Below are positions 21,734 through 29,252 of a stretch of DNA of 33,013 nucleotides, in pieces. This stretch comes from Acidobacteriota bacterium (GTDB lineage Bacteria; Actinomycetota; Acidimicrobiia; Acidimicrobiales; CADCSY01), in the NCBI GenBank assembly GCA_019510095.1, contig JAEKLB010000057.1:1-33013 (forward strand), given 5' to 3'. Positions within the stretch are counted from its first letter, which is position 1, and every line of letters begins with the position of its first letter. The position numbers were made by a program, and so were the translations under genes. The notes beneath the pieces are model-generated. The model was not told where the DNA came from and did not search any database. It saw nothing but the letters and a program-made list of their open reading frames with translations.

Positions 21734-23026
21734 ATGGCGACGACCGAGACTGGCGAGCGGGGCATCTACGTCTCCGACAAGGAAGCGAAGCTCCCGTACC
21801 GCGTCTACGACGCTGACAACCACATCTACGCGCCGGACGACGCGCGGATCAGGCACCTGCCGAAGAAGTACCACGACCAGCTCCAGGCGGCAGCGGGGAG
21901 GATCACCCCCGAGGTCGAGGGTGACGACGACGTCGAGCACGTGGCAACCACGATCGGCACCCACCCCGTGCCCGAGGGCGGGCATGGCGGTGTCGACCTC
22001 AAGGAGCTGCCGGGCATGAGGGGCAACATCCCCATCCCCGGGGCCATGCTCAACCGGCTGAACCCCATGCGCGACCTCGACCAGCTGAGCCGCATCGACC
22101 TGATCGAGCGCTACAACGAGATGCGCCCCGCCTTCGAGAAGAACGGGCCCCGGCTGCAGCTCATGGACGTGCAGGGCGTCGAGGCCGCGGTGGTCTTCAC
22201 CGGCGGCTTCAACAACGAGGCGGGGTTCAAGGGCGGCGTCGAGCTGGGCGCCGCGTGCACGCGCGCCTGGAACGAGTACATCCTCGAGGACTGGGGCTTC
22301 AACACCGACGACCGCATCTACTGCCCGCTGATGGTGCCGTTCGACGACGTCGACACCGCCATCAAGGAGCTGGAGTGGGGCATCGACCACGGCGCCAAGT
22401 TCATCAACCTCCCGGTCGAGCCCACCTCACAAGGCCTGTCGCCGTTCGATCCCAAGTTCGACCCGATCTGGGCCCGGGTCAGCGAGGCCGACCTCCGCGT
22501 CGCCACCCACCTGCACGGCCGGGCCCGCCACGAGGGCATGGCCGGGTGGGGCGAGGACCCGACGACGCCGTATCCGCGCTACGACGCGTTCCAGTGGACG
22601 ATGTGGTGGAGCGACCGGCCGGTCATGGAGATGACGGCGGCCATGATCTTCCACGACCTCTTCGGCCGGTTCCCCAAGGTGAAGGTGCTCATCGCCGAGT
22701 ACGGCAGCGTGTGGCTCCCGTACCTGCTCCGGAAGATGGACCACGCCCACATGCTCGGCCGGAAGGGCACGTTCACCAAGCTCACCGAGCGGCCGTCGCA
22801 GACCTTCAAGGAGCACGTCGTGGTGGCGCCGTACCCGGAGGAGAACATCGCCCGGGTCGCCGAGGTCACCGGTTGGGACTGCCTGGTCTTCGGCTCTGAC
22901 TTCCCGCACTCCGAGGGCCTGCCCGATCCGGTGCAGTACGTCAGCCAGCTCGGGAAGCTCGACGACGGCATCATCCGCAAGGTGATGCGTGACAACCTGC
23001 ACGACTTCATCCACGGATCTGCTTGA
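21734..23026 (+). CDS. Amidohydrolase family 2 (PF04909-type) protein, second copy
   Basis: From ATG 21734, with GGAGGG 6 bases upstream, it has 430 residues; the open frame starts earlier at 21683, but those codons lack a binding site. The family pattern is N-terminal DADNH (Asp26, Asp28, His30), VATHLHGRA, and C-terminal FGSDFPHSEG with the metal Asp at 389. It is clearly paralogous to the gene at 4111-5385: the blocks LNRLNP, RKMDHA-MLGRKGTF, VAPYPEEN and FGSDFPH occur in the same order. As there, the family's usual first HxH is DNH. The gene is followed 32 bases later by an SDR, so the pair likely acts on one pathway. The reaction (ring or C-C bond hydrolysis, or decarboxylation) is inferred only at family level. 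Confidence 0.86.
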   Translation: MATTETGERGIYVSDKEAKLPYRVYDADNHIYAPDDARIRHLPKKYHDQLQAAAGRITPEVEGDDDVEHVATTIGTHPVPEGGHGGVDLKELPGMRGNIPIPGAMLNRLNPMRDLDQLSRIDLIERYNEMRPAFEKNGPRLQLMDVQGVEAAVVFTGGFNNEAGFKGGVELGAACTRAWNEYILEDWGFNTDDRIYCPLMVPFDDVDTAIKELEWGIDHGAKFINLPVEPTSQGLSPFDPKFDPIWARVSEADLRVATHLHGRARHEGMAGWGEDPTTPYPRYDAFQWTMWWSDRPVMEMTAAMIFHDLFGRFPKVKVLIAEYGSVWLPYLLRKMDHAHMLGRKGTFTKLTERPSQTFKEHVVVAPYPEENIARVAEVTGWDCLVFGSDFPHSEGLPDPVQYVSQLGKLDDGIIRKVMRDNLHDFIHGSA

Positions 23027-23058
23027 CCCGACCCGGCAACGCCACGAGAGGGAGTCAG

Positions 23059-23817
23059 ATGACCGACCAGTTCAGGCTCGACGGCAAGACGGCGCTCATC
23101 ACCGGCGCCACCGGCAGCATGGGCTCCGAGTTCAGCCGGACGCTGTCGGCTGCCGGGGCCGACGTCATCCTCGCCAGCCGGACGGTGGAGACGCTCGAGA
23201 AGCTGGCCGCCGAGATCAACGGCGAAACCGGCGGGCGGGCGAGCATCCTTCCGTGCGACCTCTCTGATGCCGCCCAGGCTGCCGGCCTGGCCGAGCGAGC
23301 GCTGGCCCTGGCCGACATCGACGTCGTCCTCCACAACGGCATCACGGCCCACGACAGCGCCAGCCTCCTCGACACACCCGATCACCAGTGGTCGGCCGCG
23401 TTCGACCTGATCGTCTGGGGATGCCTCGCCCTGTGCAAGGGCTTGGTCCCGTCGATGATGGAGCGCGGTCGCGGGTCGATCATCACGGTCGTCTCCTCCA
23501 CGGGCATCAACCCCACGCCCGGCTACGCCGCCTATGGCATGGCCAAGGGGTCGCTGCTGCTCCTCACCAAGTACATGGCCAAGGAGTGGGGCCCGAGCGG
23601 GATCCGGGCCAACTGCCTCAACCCTGGCGGCATCGCCCGGCCCGGCGAGGAGGAGCACATGCAGGAGATGACCAAGAAGACCGGCGTGGCCGATCGCATC
23701 TCGATGCGTCGCGTCGGCCTCCAGCACGAGGTCATGGGCACCGCGGTCTTCCTCGCCAGCGACGCGTCGAGCTACATCTCGGGACAGGTCATCAACATCG
23801 ACGGCGGAAGGATCTGA
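23059..23817 (+). CDS. Short-chain dehydrogenase/reductase (SDR)
   Basis: The protein has 252 residues from ATG 23059, with GAGAGGGAG upstream. It is a classical SDR: GATGSMG at 16-22 for NAD(P) binding, Asn in HNGIT (93), Ser146-147 in VVSSTG, and Tyr159-x3-Lys163 in YGMAK. The substrate loop LNPGGIARPGEEEHMQEM and the closing SYISGQVINIDGG follow, as in FabG-like enzymes. Arg41 after ILAS suggests a preference for NADP(H). The substrate is unknown; it follows the amidohydrolase closely, so it probably oxidises or reduces a product or substrate of that enzyme (inference). Confidence 0.9.
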   Translation: MTDQFRLDGKTALITGATGSMGSEFSRTLSAAGADVILASRTVETLEKLAAEINGETGGRASILPCDLSDAAQAAGLAERALALADIDVVLHNGITAHDSASLLDTPDHQWSAAFDLIVWGCLALCKGLVPSMMERGRGSIITVVSSTGINPTPGYAAYGMAKGSLLLLTKYMAKEWGPSGIRANCLNPGGIARPGEEEHMQEMTKKTGVADRISMRRVGLQHEVMGTAVFLASDASSYISGQVINIDGGRI

Positions 23818-23825
23818 GCAGCCGC

Positions 23826-23831
23826 GATACT
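23826..23831 (+). promoter_or_regulatory. Candidate -10 box (GATACT) for leaderless DUF2237 gene
   Basis: GATACT lies 6 bases before GTG 23838 and only 8 bases after the SDR stop. The DUF2237 gene may therefore have its own leaderless mRNA. Confidence 0.35.
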
Positions 23832-23837
23832 GGCGCG

Positions 23838-24227
23838 GTGACCGACCACAACGTCCTGGGCGGCGACCTCGAGCCCTGTGGGGACGACCCCGTCACCGGC
23901 TTCTACCGCGACGGCTGCTGCACGTCGGGCCCCGAGGATCTCGGGAGCCACACCATCTGCGCGGTCATGACGTCGGAGTTCCTCGAGCACCAGCGGTCGA
24001 TCGGCAACGACCTGATCACTGCCATGCCGCAGTACCGCTTCCCCGGGCTGGTGCCGGGCGACCGTTGGTGCGTGACTGCCGCCAACTGGCTGCGCGCCCA
24101 TCACGATGGGGCAGCGGCCCCCGTGGTGTTGGCCTCGACCCACGAGCGCGCCCTGGAGATCGTTCCCCTCGACGCCCTCCGCCAGCACGCCGTCGACGTC
24201 CCCCAGGACCCGGGCGCGCTGACCTGA
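23838..24227 (+). CDS. DUF2237 family protein
   Basis: The protein has 129 residues from GTG 23838. It matches DUF2237 along its length: NVLGGDLEPCGDDPVTGFYRDGCC, then GSHTICAVMTSEFLEHQRSIGNDL, then FPGLVPGDRWCVTAANW and VVLASTHERALEIVPLDALRQHAVD. Conserved Cys14, Cys27, Cys28 and Cys41 could bind metal. The family is widespread in bacteria and has no established function. The gene lies 20 bases after the SDR and is followed by a long hairpin. Confidence 0.88.
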   Translation: MTDHNVLGGDLEPCGDDPVTGFYRDGCCTSGPEDLGSHTICAVMTSEFLEHQRSIGNDLITAMPQYRFPGLVPGDRWCVTAANWLRAHHDGAAAPVVLASTHERALEIVPLDALRQHAVDVPQDPGALT

Positions 24228-24230
24228 CCC

Positions 24231-24279
24231 GTTCTGTGTCGTCTGGTAGCCCGTAGAGGGCCACCAGACGACACAGAAC
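24231..24279. terminator. Long hairpin between convergent genes (bidirectional terminator candidate)
   Basis: Two 22-base arms (24231-24252 and 24258-24279) are inverted copies with a single mismatch and a 5-base loop GTAGA. The outer ends are GTTCTGTG and CACAGAAC. It lies between the DUF2237 stop (24227) and the ArsC-like stop (24285). No T run follows. Confidence 0.7.
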
Positions 24280-24284
24280 ACGGA

Positions 24285-24635
24285 TCACAACAGGTCGAGG
24301 AGCTTCTCCGAGGGGCGGGCGATGATGGCCCGGCCGTCGCGAATGATGATCGGTCGCTGCATGAGCACGGGGTGCTCGAGCAGCACCTCGACGACCTGCT
24401 CGCGGGTCTGGTAGTCGGCCTCGTCGAGACCGAGGGCGGCGAACTGCTTGTCCTTGCGCACCAGGTCGGCCGCCGGGTCCTCGAGGATGTCGAGGACGCT
24501 CTCGAAGTCGGCCCGGGTCAATGGGTGGTCGAGGTACTCGACGATCTCGACATCGGCGCCCCGCTCCCGGAGGATCTCCTCCGCGCCGCGGGAGAACTTG
24601 CAGCCAGGGTTGTGGTACATCCGGATGTCAGGCAC
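24285..24635 (-). CDS. arsC: ArsC-type (glutaredoxin-linked) arsenate reductase-like protein
   Basis: From GTG 24635 it has 116 residues, and the active Cys of HNPGCKFSRG then falls at position 12, exactly as in E. coli ArsC. Other ArsC positions are present: Arg in VRKDKQF, Arg in LMQRPIIIRDG, and Arg in IARPSEKL. The ArsC/Spx thioredoxin-like fold is thus well supported. The family reduces arsenate to arsenite with glutathione/glutaredoxin, but many actinobacterial homologues lie outside ars operons and have unknown substrates; no other ars gene is present here. A TAGGCT box 7 bases before the GTG supports this start over the upstream TTG 24659 and the internal ATG 24620. Confidence 0.82.
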   Translation of the reverse strand: MPDIRMYHNPGCKFSRGAEEILRERGADVEIVEYLDHPLTRADFESVLDILEDPAADLVRKDKQFAALGLDEADYQTREQVVEVLLEHPVLMQRPIIIRDGRAIIARPSEKLLDLL

Positions 24636-24642
24636 CTGTCCG

Positions 24643-24648
24643 AGCCTA
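24643..24648 (-). promoter_or_regulatory. Candidate -10 box (TAGGCT) for leaderless arsC-like gene
   Basis: TAGGCT on the minus strand ends 7 bases before GTG 24635. It is part of a compact divergent pair with the TAGGGT at 24661-24666. Confidence 0.45.
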
Positions 24649-24660
24649 GGAGGGCACAAC

Positions 24661-24666
24661 TAGGGT
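24661..24666 (+). promoter_or_regulatory. Candidate -10 box (TAGGGT) for leaderless amidohydrolase
   Basis: TAGGGT lies 6 bases before ATG 24673, and no ribosome binding site is visible in between, so transcription probably begins at the A of the ATG. Confidence 0.5.
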
Positions 24667-24672
24667 CGCGAC

Positions 24673-25764
24673 ATGGCCAAGATCTGGGCGAACTCCGGCG
24701 ATTCCCACCTCCTCGAGCCCGAGGATCTCTGGTACCAGGTGCTCCCCAAGCGGCTGGCCGACAGGACGCCTCGCACCGTCACCGAGGGCAACGAGCAGAT
24801 CACCTACATCGGCGACCAGGTGATGACCCGCACCATCCCGAGTCCCCGCCGCCAGCAGTGGAACGAGCTGTTCCGCCCGCCCGGCGCGCTCAAGACCGAG
24901 ACCCGGCTGAAGGATCTCGACGAGCAGGGCGTGTTCGGCGAGATCTGCTTCCCGTCGGCGGGCTTCTTCACGTCGAACGTCGAGGACCCGGAGATGGCGC
25001 GCGAGATGTCGCGGGGCTGGAACGACTGGGCCAAGGCCGACGTGATCGACGCGTCCAAGGGACGGCTGTTCCCCAGCGCCATCGTGTCGGTCTACGACAC
25101 CGGCGACGCCGTGGCCGAGCTCCAACGGGCGGCCGGCATGGGGTTCAAGCTGATCTACATGCCGACCACGCCACCAGCCGACCGCCAGTACAACGACGAG
25201 GTGTGGGCGCCGCTGTGGGACGCCGCCGACGAAGCCGGCATCGTGCCCGCCTTCCACATCGGCACCGGCCTCAACCCGGTGCAGTTCCGAGGCGCTGGCG
25301 GTGCGGTCATCAACTATGTGGAGACCGCCCTACCCGGCATCCGGACGCTCACCATGTTGGTCGCCAGCGGCGTGCTCGACCAGCATCCCGACCTCAACGT
25401 GCTGGTCGCCGAGGGCGGTGGGTCGTGGATCCCCGCCATGGCCGACCGCATGACCGAGGCCTACCGGCAGCACTCGCTCTTCGTCCGTCCCACGCTCTCC
25501 AAGCTGCCGAAGGAGATCGTGTACCGCCAGGTGTACACGTCGTTCCAGCACGACGAGAGCGCGATCCCGACCGTGATGCACCTCGGCTACGAGAACATGC
25601 TGTGGGGTAGCGACTACCCCCACGTCGAGGGCACGTTCCCGGAGACGCAGAAGGTGCTGCACGAGCTGTTCGACGACGTCCCCGAGGCCACTCGTCGACT
25701 GATCACCATCGACGCCTTCAACCGCCTGCTCGGCGTCGACTTCGAGCCGCCCGCCGGCGACTGA
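24673..25764 (+). CDS. Amidohydrolase family 2 protein, third copy (divergent)
   Basis: The protein has 363 residues, shorter than the other two copies. The first metal motif is GDSHLLEP (Asp10, His12); a central PAFHIGTG provides a likely metal His; and the C-terminal motif is WGSDYPHVEG (Asp314). The block CFPSAGFF and the ordering of strands fit PF04909. It has fewer shared blocks with the copies at 4111 and 21734 than they share with each other. Hydrolysis or decarboxylation of a ring or acyl compound is the family-level expectation. It is divergent from the ArsC-like gene and converges on the acyl-CoA ligase gene with a 17-base gap. Confidence 0.85.
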   Translation: MAKIWANSGDSHLLEPEDLWYQVLPKRLADRTPRTVTEGNEQITYIGDQVMTRTIPSPRRQQWNELFRPPGALKTETRLKDLDEQGVFGEICFPSAGFFTSNVEDPEMAREMSRGWNDWAKADVIDASKGRLFPSAIVSVYDTGDAVAELQRAAGMGFKLIYMPTTPPADRQYNDEVWAPLWDAADEAGIVPAFHIGTGLNPVQFRGAGGAVINYVETALPGIRTLTMLVASGVLDQHPDLNVLVAEGGGSWIPAMADRMTEAYRQHSLFVRPTLSKLPKEIVYRQVYTSFQHDESAIPTVMHLGYENMLWGSDYPHVEGTFPETQKVLHELFDDVPEATRRLITIDAFNRLLGVDFEPPAGD

Positions 25765-25781
25765 CGACCGGACCCGCCCGT

Positions 25782-27725
25782 TCAGCTGCCTTCCAGCAAC
25801 CCTGGCAGCGTCGCCAACAGGTCGGGATCGCGCACGGTGCCGAGGTCGACGGCACGCTCGGGGGGCGTCCCCATCAGGACCCGCTTGATCGGCACCTCGA
25901 GTCGCTTGCCGTTGAGCGTGCGGGGCAGGCCCGGGCACCACACGATCGTGTCGGGCACGTGCCGTGGTGACGCCCGACGGCGCAGCCCCTGGCGGATCTC
26001 CTGCTCCACCGAGGCATGGTCGGCACCGTCTGCCGCCACCGCGAAGAGGACAAGGCCTCGCCCGCCCGCGTTGGTCCCGATGTCGACGACGACCGAGTCG
26101 AGCACCGCAGGGATGTCCTCGAGCACCCGATAGACCTCGGCGGTCCCGATGCGCACACCGCCGCGGTTGAGGGTCGCGTCGGAGCGCCCGAGCACGACCG
26201 AGGAGCCATCCTCGTAGATGCACGCCCAGTCGCCGTGCCGCCACACGCCCGGGTACTTGTCGAAGTAGGCGTCGCGGTATCGGGTGCCGTCGTGGTCACC
26301 CCAGATGAACAGCGGCATCGAGGGCATGGGCGCGGTGACGACGAGCTCGCCCTCCTGCCCCACCACCTCGGCGCCGTCGTCGTCGAAGACGGCTGCAGCA
26401 ACGCCGAGCGGGCGCCGTTGGAGCTCACCGCTCCTCACCGGCAGGGTTGGCACCGAGCCGAGCAGCCCCGAGCACACATCGGTGCCTCCGCTGTTCGAGC
26501 GGAGATAGAGGTCGTCCTTGATGGCGTCGTAGATCCAGCGGTACGCCTCCGGCGGGAGCGCGGCCCCGGTCGATCCGAGCGAGCGCAACGCGCCGAGGTC
26601 GTGGTCGACGCCTGGCTTGGCATCTCGCTTCATGGCGTCGACGAGGAAGACGGCGCCGACGGCGAGATCGGTGACACCGAGCTCCGCGCACAGCCTCCAG
26701 ATCACCTCGCTGTCGGGATGGTTGGGCGCGCCGTCGTAGCTCACGATCGTCGCACCGGTGGCCAACGCGCTGATCAACAGGTTCCACATGACCCAGCCGG
26801 TGGACGTGTACTGGAAGAACCGTTGCCCAGGCCCGAGGTCGTAGTGCAGGGAGAGCGCCTTGAGGTGCTCGACCAGGATGCCGCCGTGGCCCTGCACGAT
26901 GGCCTTGGGCGGCCCGGTGGTACCGCTGGTGTAGACGATCCAGAGCGGGTGCGAGAAGGCGAGCGGCTCCGGCTCGACCGGCGCTCCTGAGCCCAACAGG
27001 TCGTCCCACGACAGGTCGCCGAGCTCGGCCGACTCCTCGAGCCGGTGGACGGCGACGGTCGCCCGCAGGTTCGGCAAGCCGCGGCGCACCTCCTCGACCA
27101 CCGGGCGACGGTCGAACCAGCGGCCGCCGAAGCGGTAGCCGTCGACCGTGATCAGGACGGTCGGATCGATCTGTCGCAGCCGGTCGAGGGTGGCGCCCGG
27201 CCCGAAGTCGGGAGCGCAGCACGACCAGACCGCGCCGATGCTCGCGGCGGCGAGCATGGCCACTGCTGCCTCCGGGATGTTCGGGAGATAGGCGGCCACC
27301 CGGTCGCCGGGGCCCACCCCCAGCGCCCGCAAGCCGCCGGCCGCCGCCGCGACGAGCTGGCGGAGGTCGTTCCCGCTGATGCTCCGGGCCGGCCCCGACT
27401 CGTCGACGGCGATGATCGCCTCGCCGTCCCCGAGCCGCTCGAGCACGGTCTGCGCGTAGTTGAGCGTGACGTTGGGGAACCAACGCGCCTCTGGCATCTT
27501 CCCGACCAGCGCCGGTTGTGAGGACCCCGTGCTCCGGACGTCGAAGTAGTCGAGCACGGCAGTCCACAGCTCAGCGGGCTGCGCCACCGACCAGTCCCAA
27601 AGAGGGTCGTAACCGGGCCCATCGATCGAGAAGCGGGCCCGGGCCCACTCCTCGAAGTGGGTCATCCGGGATGCCGCCACCCGATCAGGCGATGGGACCC
27701 AGAGCACCTCGCCGTGGTTCACCAC
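25782..27725 (-). CDS. aacS: Acetoacetyl-CoA synthetase-like acyl-CoA ligase
   Basis: The protein has 647 residues, the usual size of acetoacetyl-CoA synthetases. It shows the adenylate-forming motifs in order: N-terminal NVTLNYAQTVL, the P-loop YTSGTTGPPKA (265-275), LYLRSNSGGTD, YPGVWRHGDWACI, GRSDATLNRGGVRIG, and the catalytic Lys607 in LNGKRLEVPIK. The N-terminal LWVPSPDRVAASRMTHFEEW block is the AacS signature. It should activate acetoacetate (or a similar short 3-oxo acid) to its CoA ester with ATP to AMP (known of the family); close homologues may prefer other acids. GTG 27725 is preceded by TACGGT with an 8-base gap. A second GTG follows at once. Confidence 0.86.
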   Translation of the reverse strand: MVNHGEVLWVPSPDRVAASRMTHFEEWARARFSIDGPGYDPLWDWSVAQPAELWTAVLDYFDVRSTGSSQPALVGKMPEARWFPNVTLNYAQTVLERLGDGEAIIAVDESGPARSISGNDLRQLVAAAAGGLRALGVGPGDRVAAYLPNIPEAAVAMLAAASIGAVWSCCAPDFGPGATLDRLRQIDPTVLITVDGYRFGGRWFDRRPVVEEVRRGLPNLRATVAVHRLEESAELGDLSWDDLLGSGAPVEPEPLAFSHPLWIVYTSGTTGPPKAIVQGHGGILVEHLKALSLHYDLGPGQRFFQYTSTGWVMWNLLISALATGATIVSYDGAPNHPDSEVIWRLCAELGVTDLAVGAVFLVDAMKRDAKPGVDHDLGALRSLGSTGAALPPEAYRWIYDAIKDDLYLRSNSGGTDVCSGLLGSVPTLPVRSGELQRRPLGVAAAVFDDDGAEVVGQEGELVVTAPMPSMPLFIWGDHDGTRYRDAYFDKYPGVWRHGDWACIYEDGSSVVLGRSDATLNRGGVRIGTAEVYRVLEDIPAVLDSVVVDIGTNAGGRGLVLFAVAADGADHASVEQEIRQGLRRRASPRHVPDTIVWCPGLPRTLNGKRLEVPIKRVLMGTPPERAVDLGTVRDPDLLATLPGLLEGS

Positions 27726-27733
27726 GAGCGAGG

Positions 27734-27739
27734 ACCGTA
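27734..27739 (-). promoter_or_regulatory. Candidate -10 box (TACGGT) for leaderless ligase gene
   Basis: TACGGT on the minus strand ends 8 bases before GTG 27725 and lies between the stop of the small basic protein and the ligase start. Confidence 0.4.
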
Positions 27740-27753
27740 GTCAGCCGCCGAGA

Positions 27754-27870
27754 TCAGCGGCCGAGGATGGCCGGCGAGCCGTCCTTCTTGACGCGCTTCG
27801 CTTCGCGCTTCTCCTTGAGCGACTTCCCGGCCTTCTTGCCGGAGGGCTTCTGTGGTGACTTGTCGGGCAT
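27754..27870 (-). CDS. Small basic MPDKSP-type actinobacterial protein
   Basis: The peptide has 38 residues from ATG 27870, with GAGGAG 4 bases upstream; the longer frame to 27969 is Pro/Arg noise. The sequence begins MPDKSPQKPSGKK, continues with a very basic helix (SLKEKREAKRVKK) and ends in DGSPAILGR. Fourteen of 38 residues are Lys or Arg. I recall similar short proteins in mycobacteria and other actinobacteria, all uncharacterised. The charge suggests binding to nucleic acid or ribosome (inference only). It precedes the ligase gene by 28 bases on the same strand. Confidence 0.7.
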   Translation of the reverse strand: MPDKSPQKPSGKKAGKSLKEKREAKRVKKDGSPAILGR

Positions 27871-28019
27871 GGGTCTCCTCGTGGGTGGGCTCGGTCGAGG
27901 CGTCGAACCTGCACGGGGCGACAGCGGGGGCCTGACGGCCGTCCTGCCCAAGCGAGGCGACTCTCCCAAGGAGATGCCAGGCGAGGCTACTGGTCAGCCG
28001 TCGCGACGCTGCGAACCGC
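27871..28019. other. 149-base intergenic stretch upstream of the small basic protein
   Basis: It lies between the DUF664 stop and the start of the 38-residue protein, so it should hold the promoter for that peptide. I see GAGGAG next to the start codon but no convincing -10 box, and no hairpin of note. Confidence 0.3.
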
Positions 28020-28535
28020 CTACCAACCGACCTGCCCGTCGACGAGCTCGCGGATCAGGTCGGCATGGCCGTTGTGGCGGGCGTACTCCTCGATCATGTG
28101 CATGTAGATCCACCGCAGCGAGCACGGCTCACCGTCCCGGAGCCCGGTGTCATCGAGCTGGTGGGCTCCAGCGATCGCGCGGCTCTCCCCACACGCCGCC
28201 TGCCAGGTGGCCAGATCGGCCTCCCAATCGGCGTCGTCGACGCGTTCGAACTCGCCATCCTCCTCCGGGCCTCCCCACAGGAGCGGAAGATCCGCCTCGC
28301 GCGCGAGGGCCCGCCGGAACCAGCCGTGCTCGACCTCGGCCATGTGGCGGACCAGGCCGTGCAACGACAGCAACGAGGTCGGGATGGGTCGCGCCTTGCG
28401 AGCGGCGTCACCCATGCCCTCGCACTTGAGCAGCAGCGTGGTGCGGTGGAACTCGAGCCATGCCTCGAGCATCTCCCGCTCGCCCAGCACGAACGGCGGC
28501 TCCTCCCGGCGGGGATCTGTGAGGTCTCCAACCAC
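28020..28535 (-). CDS. DUF664 / DinB-superfamily protein
   Basis: The protein has 171 residues from GTG 28535. The N-terminal part [28 protein letters not shown] leads into the DinB fold with [17 protein letters not shown] (first His pair) and closes with [22 protein letters not shown], which supplies the remaining His of the metal site. This is the DUF664 signature of actinobacteria. Members are thought to be thiol (for example mycothiol) dependent or metal-binding enzymes; none of the substrates is known here. TAGGTT 7 bases before the GTG supports this start. It diverges from a GNAT gene. Confidence 0.87.
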   Translation of the reverse strand: MVGDLTDPRREEPPFVLGEREMLEAWLEFHRTTLLLKCEGMGDAARKARPIPTSLLSLHGLVRHMAEVEHGWFRRALAREADLPLLWGGPEEDGEFERVDDADWEADLATWQAACGESRAIAGAHQLDDTGLRDGEPCSLRWIYMHMIEEYARHNGHADLIRELVDGQVGW

Positions 28536-28542
28536 AGTCGCG

Positions 28543-28548
28543 AACCTA
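28543..28548 (-). promoter_or_regulatory. Candidate -10 box (TAGGTT) for leaderless DUF664 gene
   Basis: TAGGTT on the minus strand ends 7 bases before GTG 28535. Confidence 0.45.
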
Positions 28549-28604
28549 GGTGCCCTGTCATCCCGGGCCGGAGAAAATCCCCGAGGTACACCGCCGGCGG
28601 ATGG

Positions 28605-28610
28605 CAGGGT
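28605..28610 (+). promoter_or_regulatory. Candidate -10 box (CAGGGT) for leaderless GNAT gene
   Basis: CAGGGT ends 6 bases before ATG 28617. It differs by one base from the TAGGGT in front of the amidohydrolase at 24673. Confidence 0.35.
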
Positions 28611-28616
28611 CTACGG

Positions 28617-29252
28617 ATGGCCGTCGTGCTCGACACGCCCACGCTGGTCGGTCGGCTGGTGCGACTGGAGCCGCTGACGGTCGCTCACGCCGAGAGCCTG
28701 TCGGTCGCATCGGCGGCGAATCGGGAGACCTACGGCTGGACCAGCGTGCCCCACGGGCCCGAGGCCGCCGCCGACTACGTACGCACCCAGCTGGCCCTCC
28801 GCGACTGCGGTGAGCGGATGCCGTTCGCGCAGGTCCGACAAGTCGACAACGCGGCCGTCGGCTGCACGTCGTTCCTCACCTTCCGCCATCGCGACGACAG
28901 CCTCCTCCCCTTCGCGGTCGAGATCGGCGCCACCTGGCTGGCAGCCGGCGCCCAGCGCACCGGCATCAACCTCGAGGCCAAGCTGCTGCTCCTGACCCAC
29001 GCGTTCGACACCTGGCGCGTGGGACGCGTCGACCTCAAGACCGATGCCAGAAACCAGCGGTCGCGTTCGGCGATCGAAGGTCTCGGGGCTCACCTCGAGG
29101 GTGTGCTCCGCGCCTGGCAGCCATCGCAGGCCCCGGGCGAGGCCGACCTGCTGCGCGACTCGGCCATGTACTCGATCCTAACGACCGAGTGGCCCGATGT
29201 GCGAGCACGCATCGAGACGCGACTCGCCCGCGTCGGGGAGCCGAACGGCTAG
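28617..29252 (+). CDS. RimJ/RimL-type GNAT N-acetyltransferase
   Basis: The protein has 211 residues from ATG 28617; the frame is open far upstream but those codons are antisense to the DUF664 gene. The RimL-like pattern is seen: [20 protein letters not shown] at the start, VGCTSFLTF and [30 protein letters not shown] (the strand and acetyl-CoA helix), then [29 protein letters not shown]. The last block is the conserved RimJ/L C-terminal motif. It probably acetylates an N-terminus or small amine with acetyl-CoA in the cytoplasm. Its TAG stop and the stop of the convergent ThyX-like gene share the palindrome CTAG at 29249-29252. Confidence 0.86.
   Translation: MAVVLDTPTLVGRLVRLEPLTVAHAESLSVASAANRETYGWTSVPHGPEAAADYVRTQLALRDCGERMPFAQVRQVDNAAVGCTSFLTFRHRDDSLLPFAVEIGATWLAAGAQRTGINLEAKLLLLTHAFDTWRVGRVDLKTDARNQRSRSAIEGLGAHLEGVLRAWQPSQAPGEADLLRDSAMYSILTTEWPDVRARIETRLARVGEPNG

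Noticed and set aside
24285-24635. Arsenic-resistance operon
   Set aside because: Only an ArsC-like protein is present; no arsR, arsB/acr3 or related gene lies next to it.
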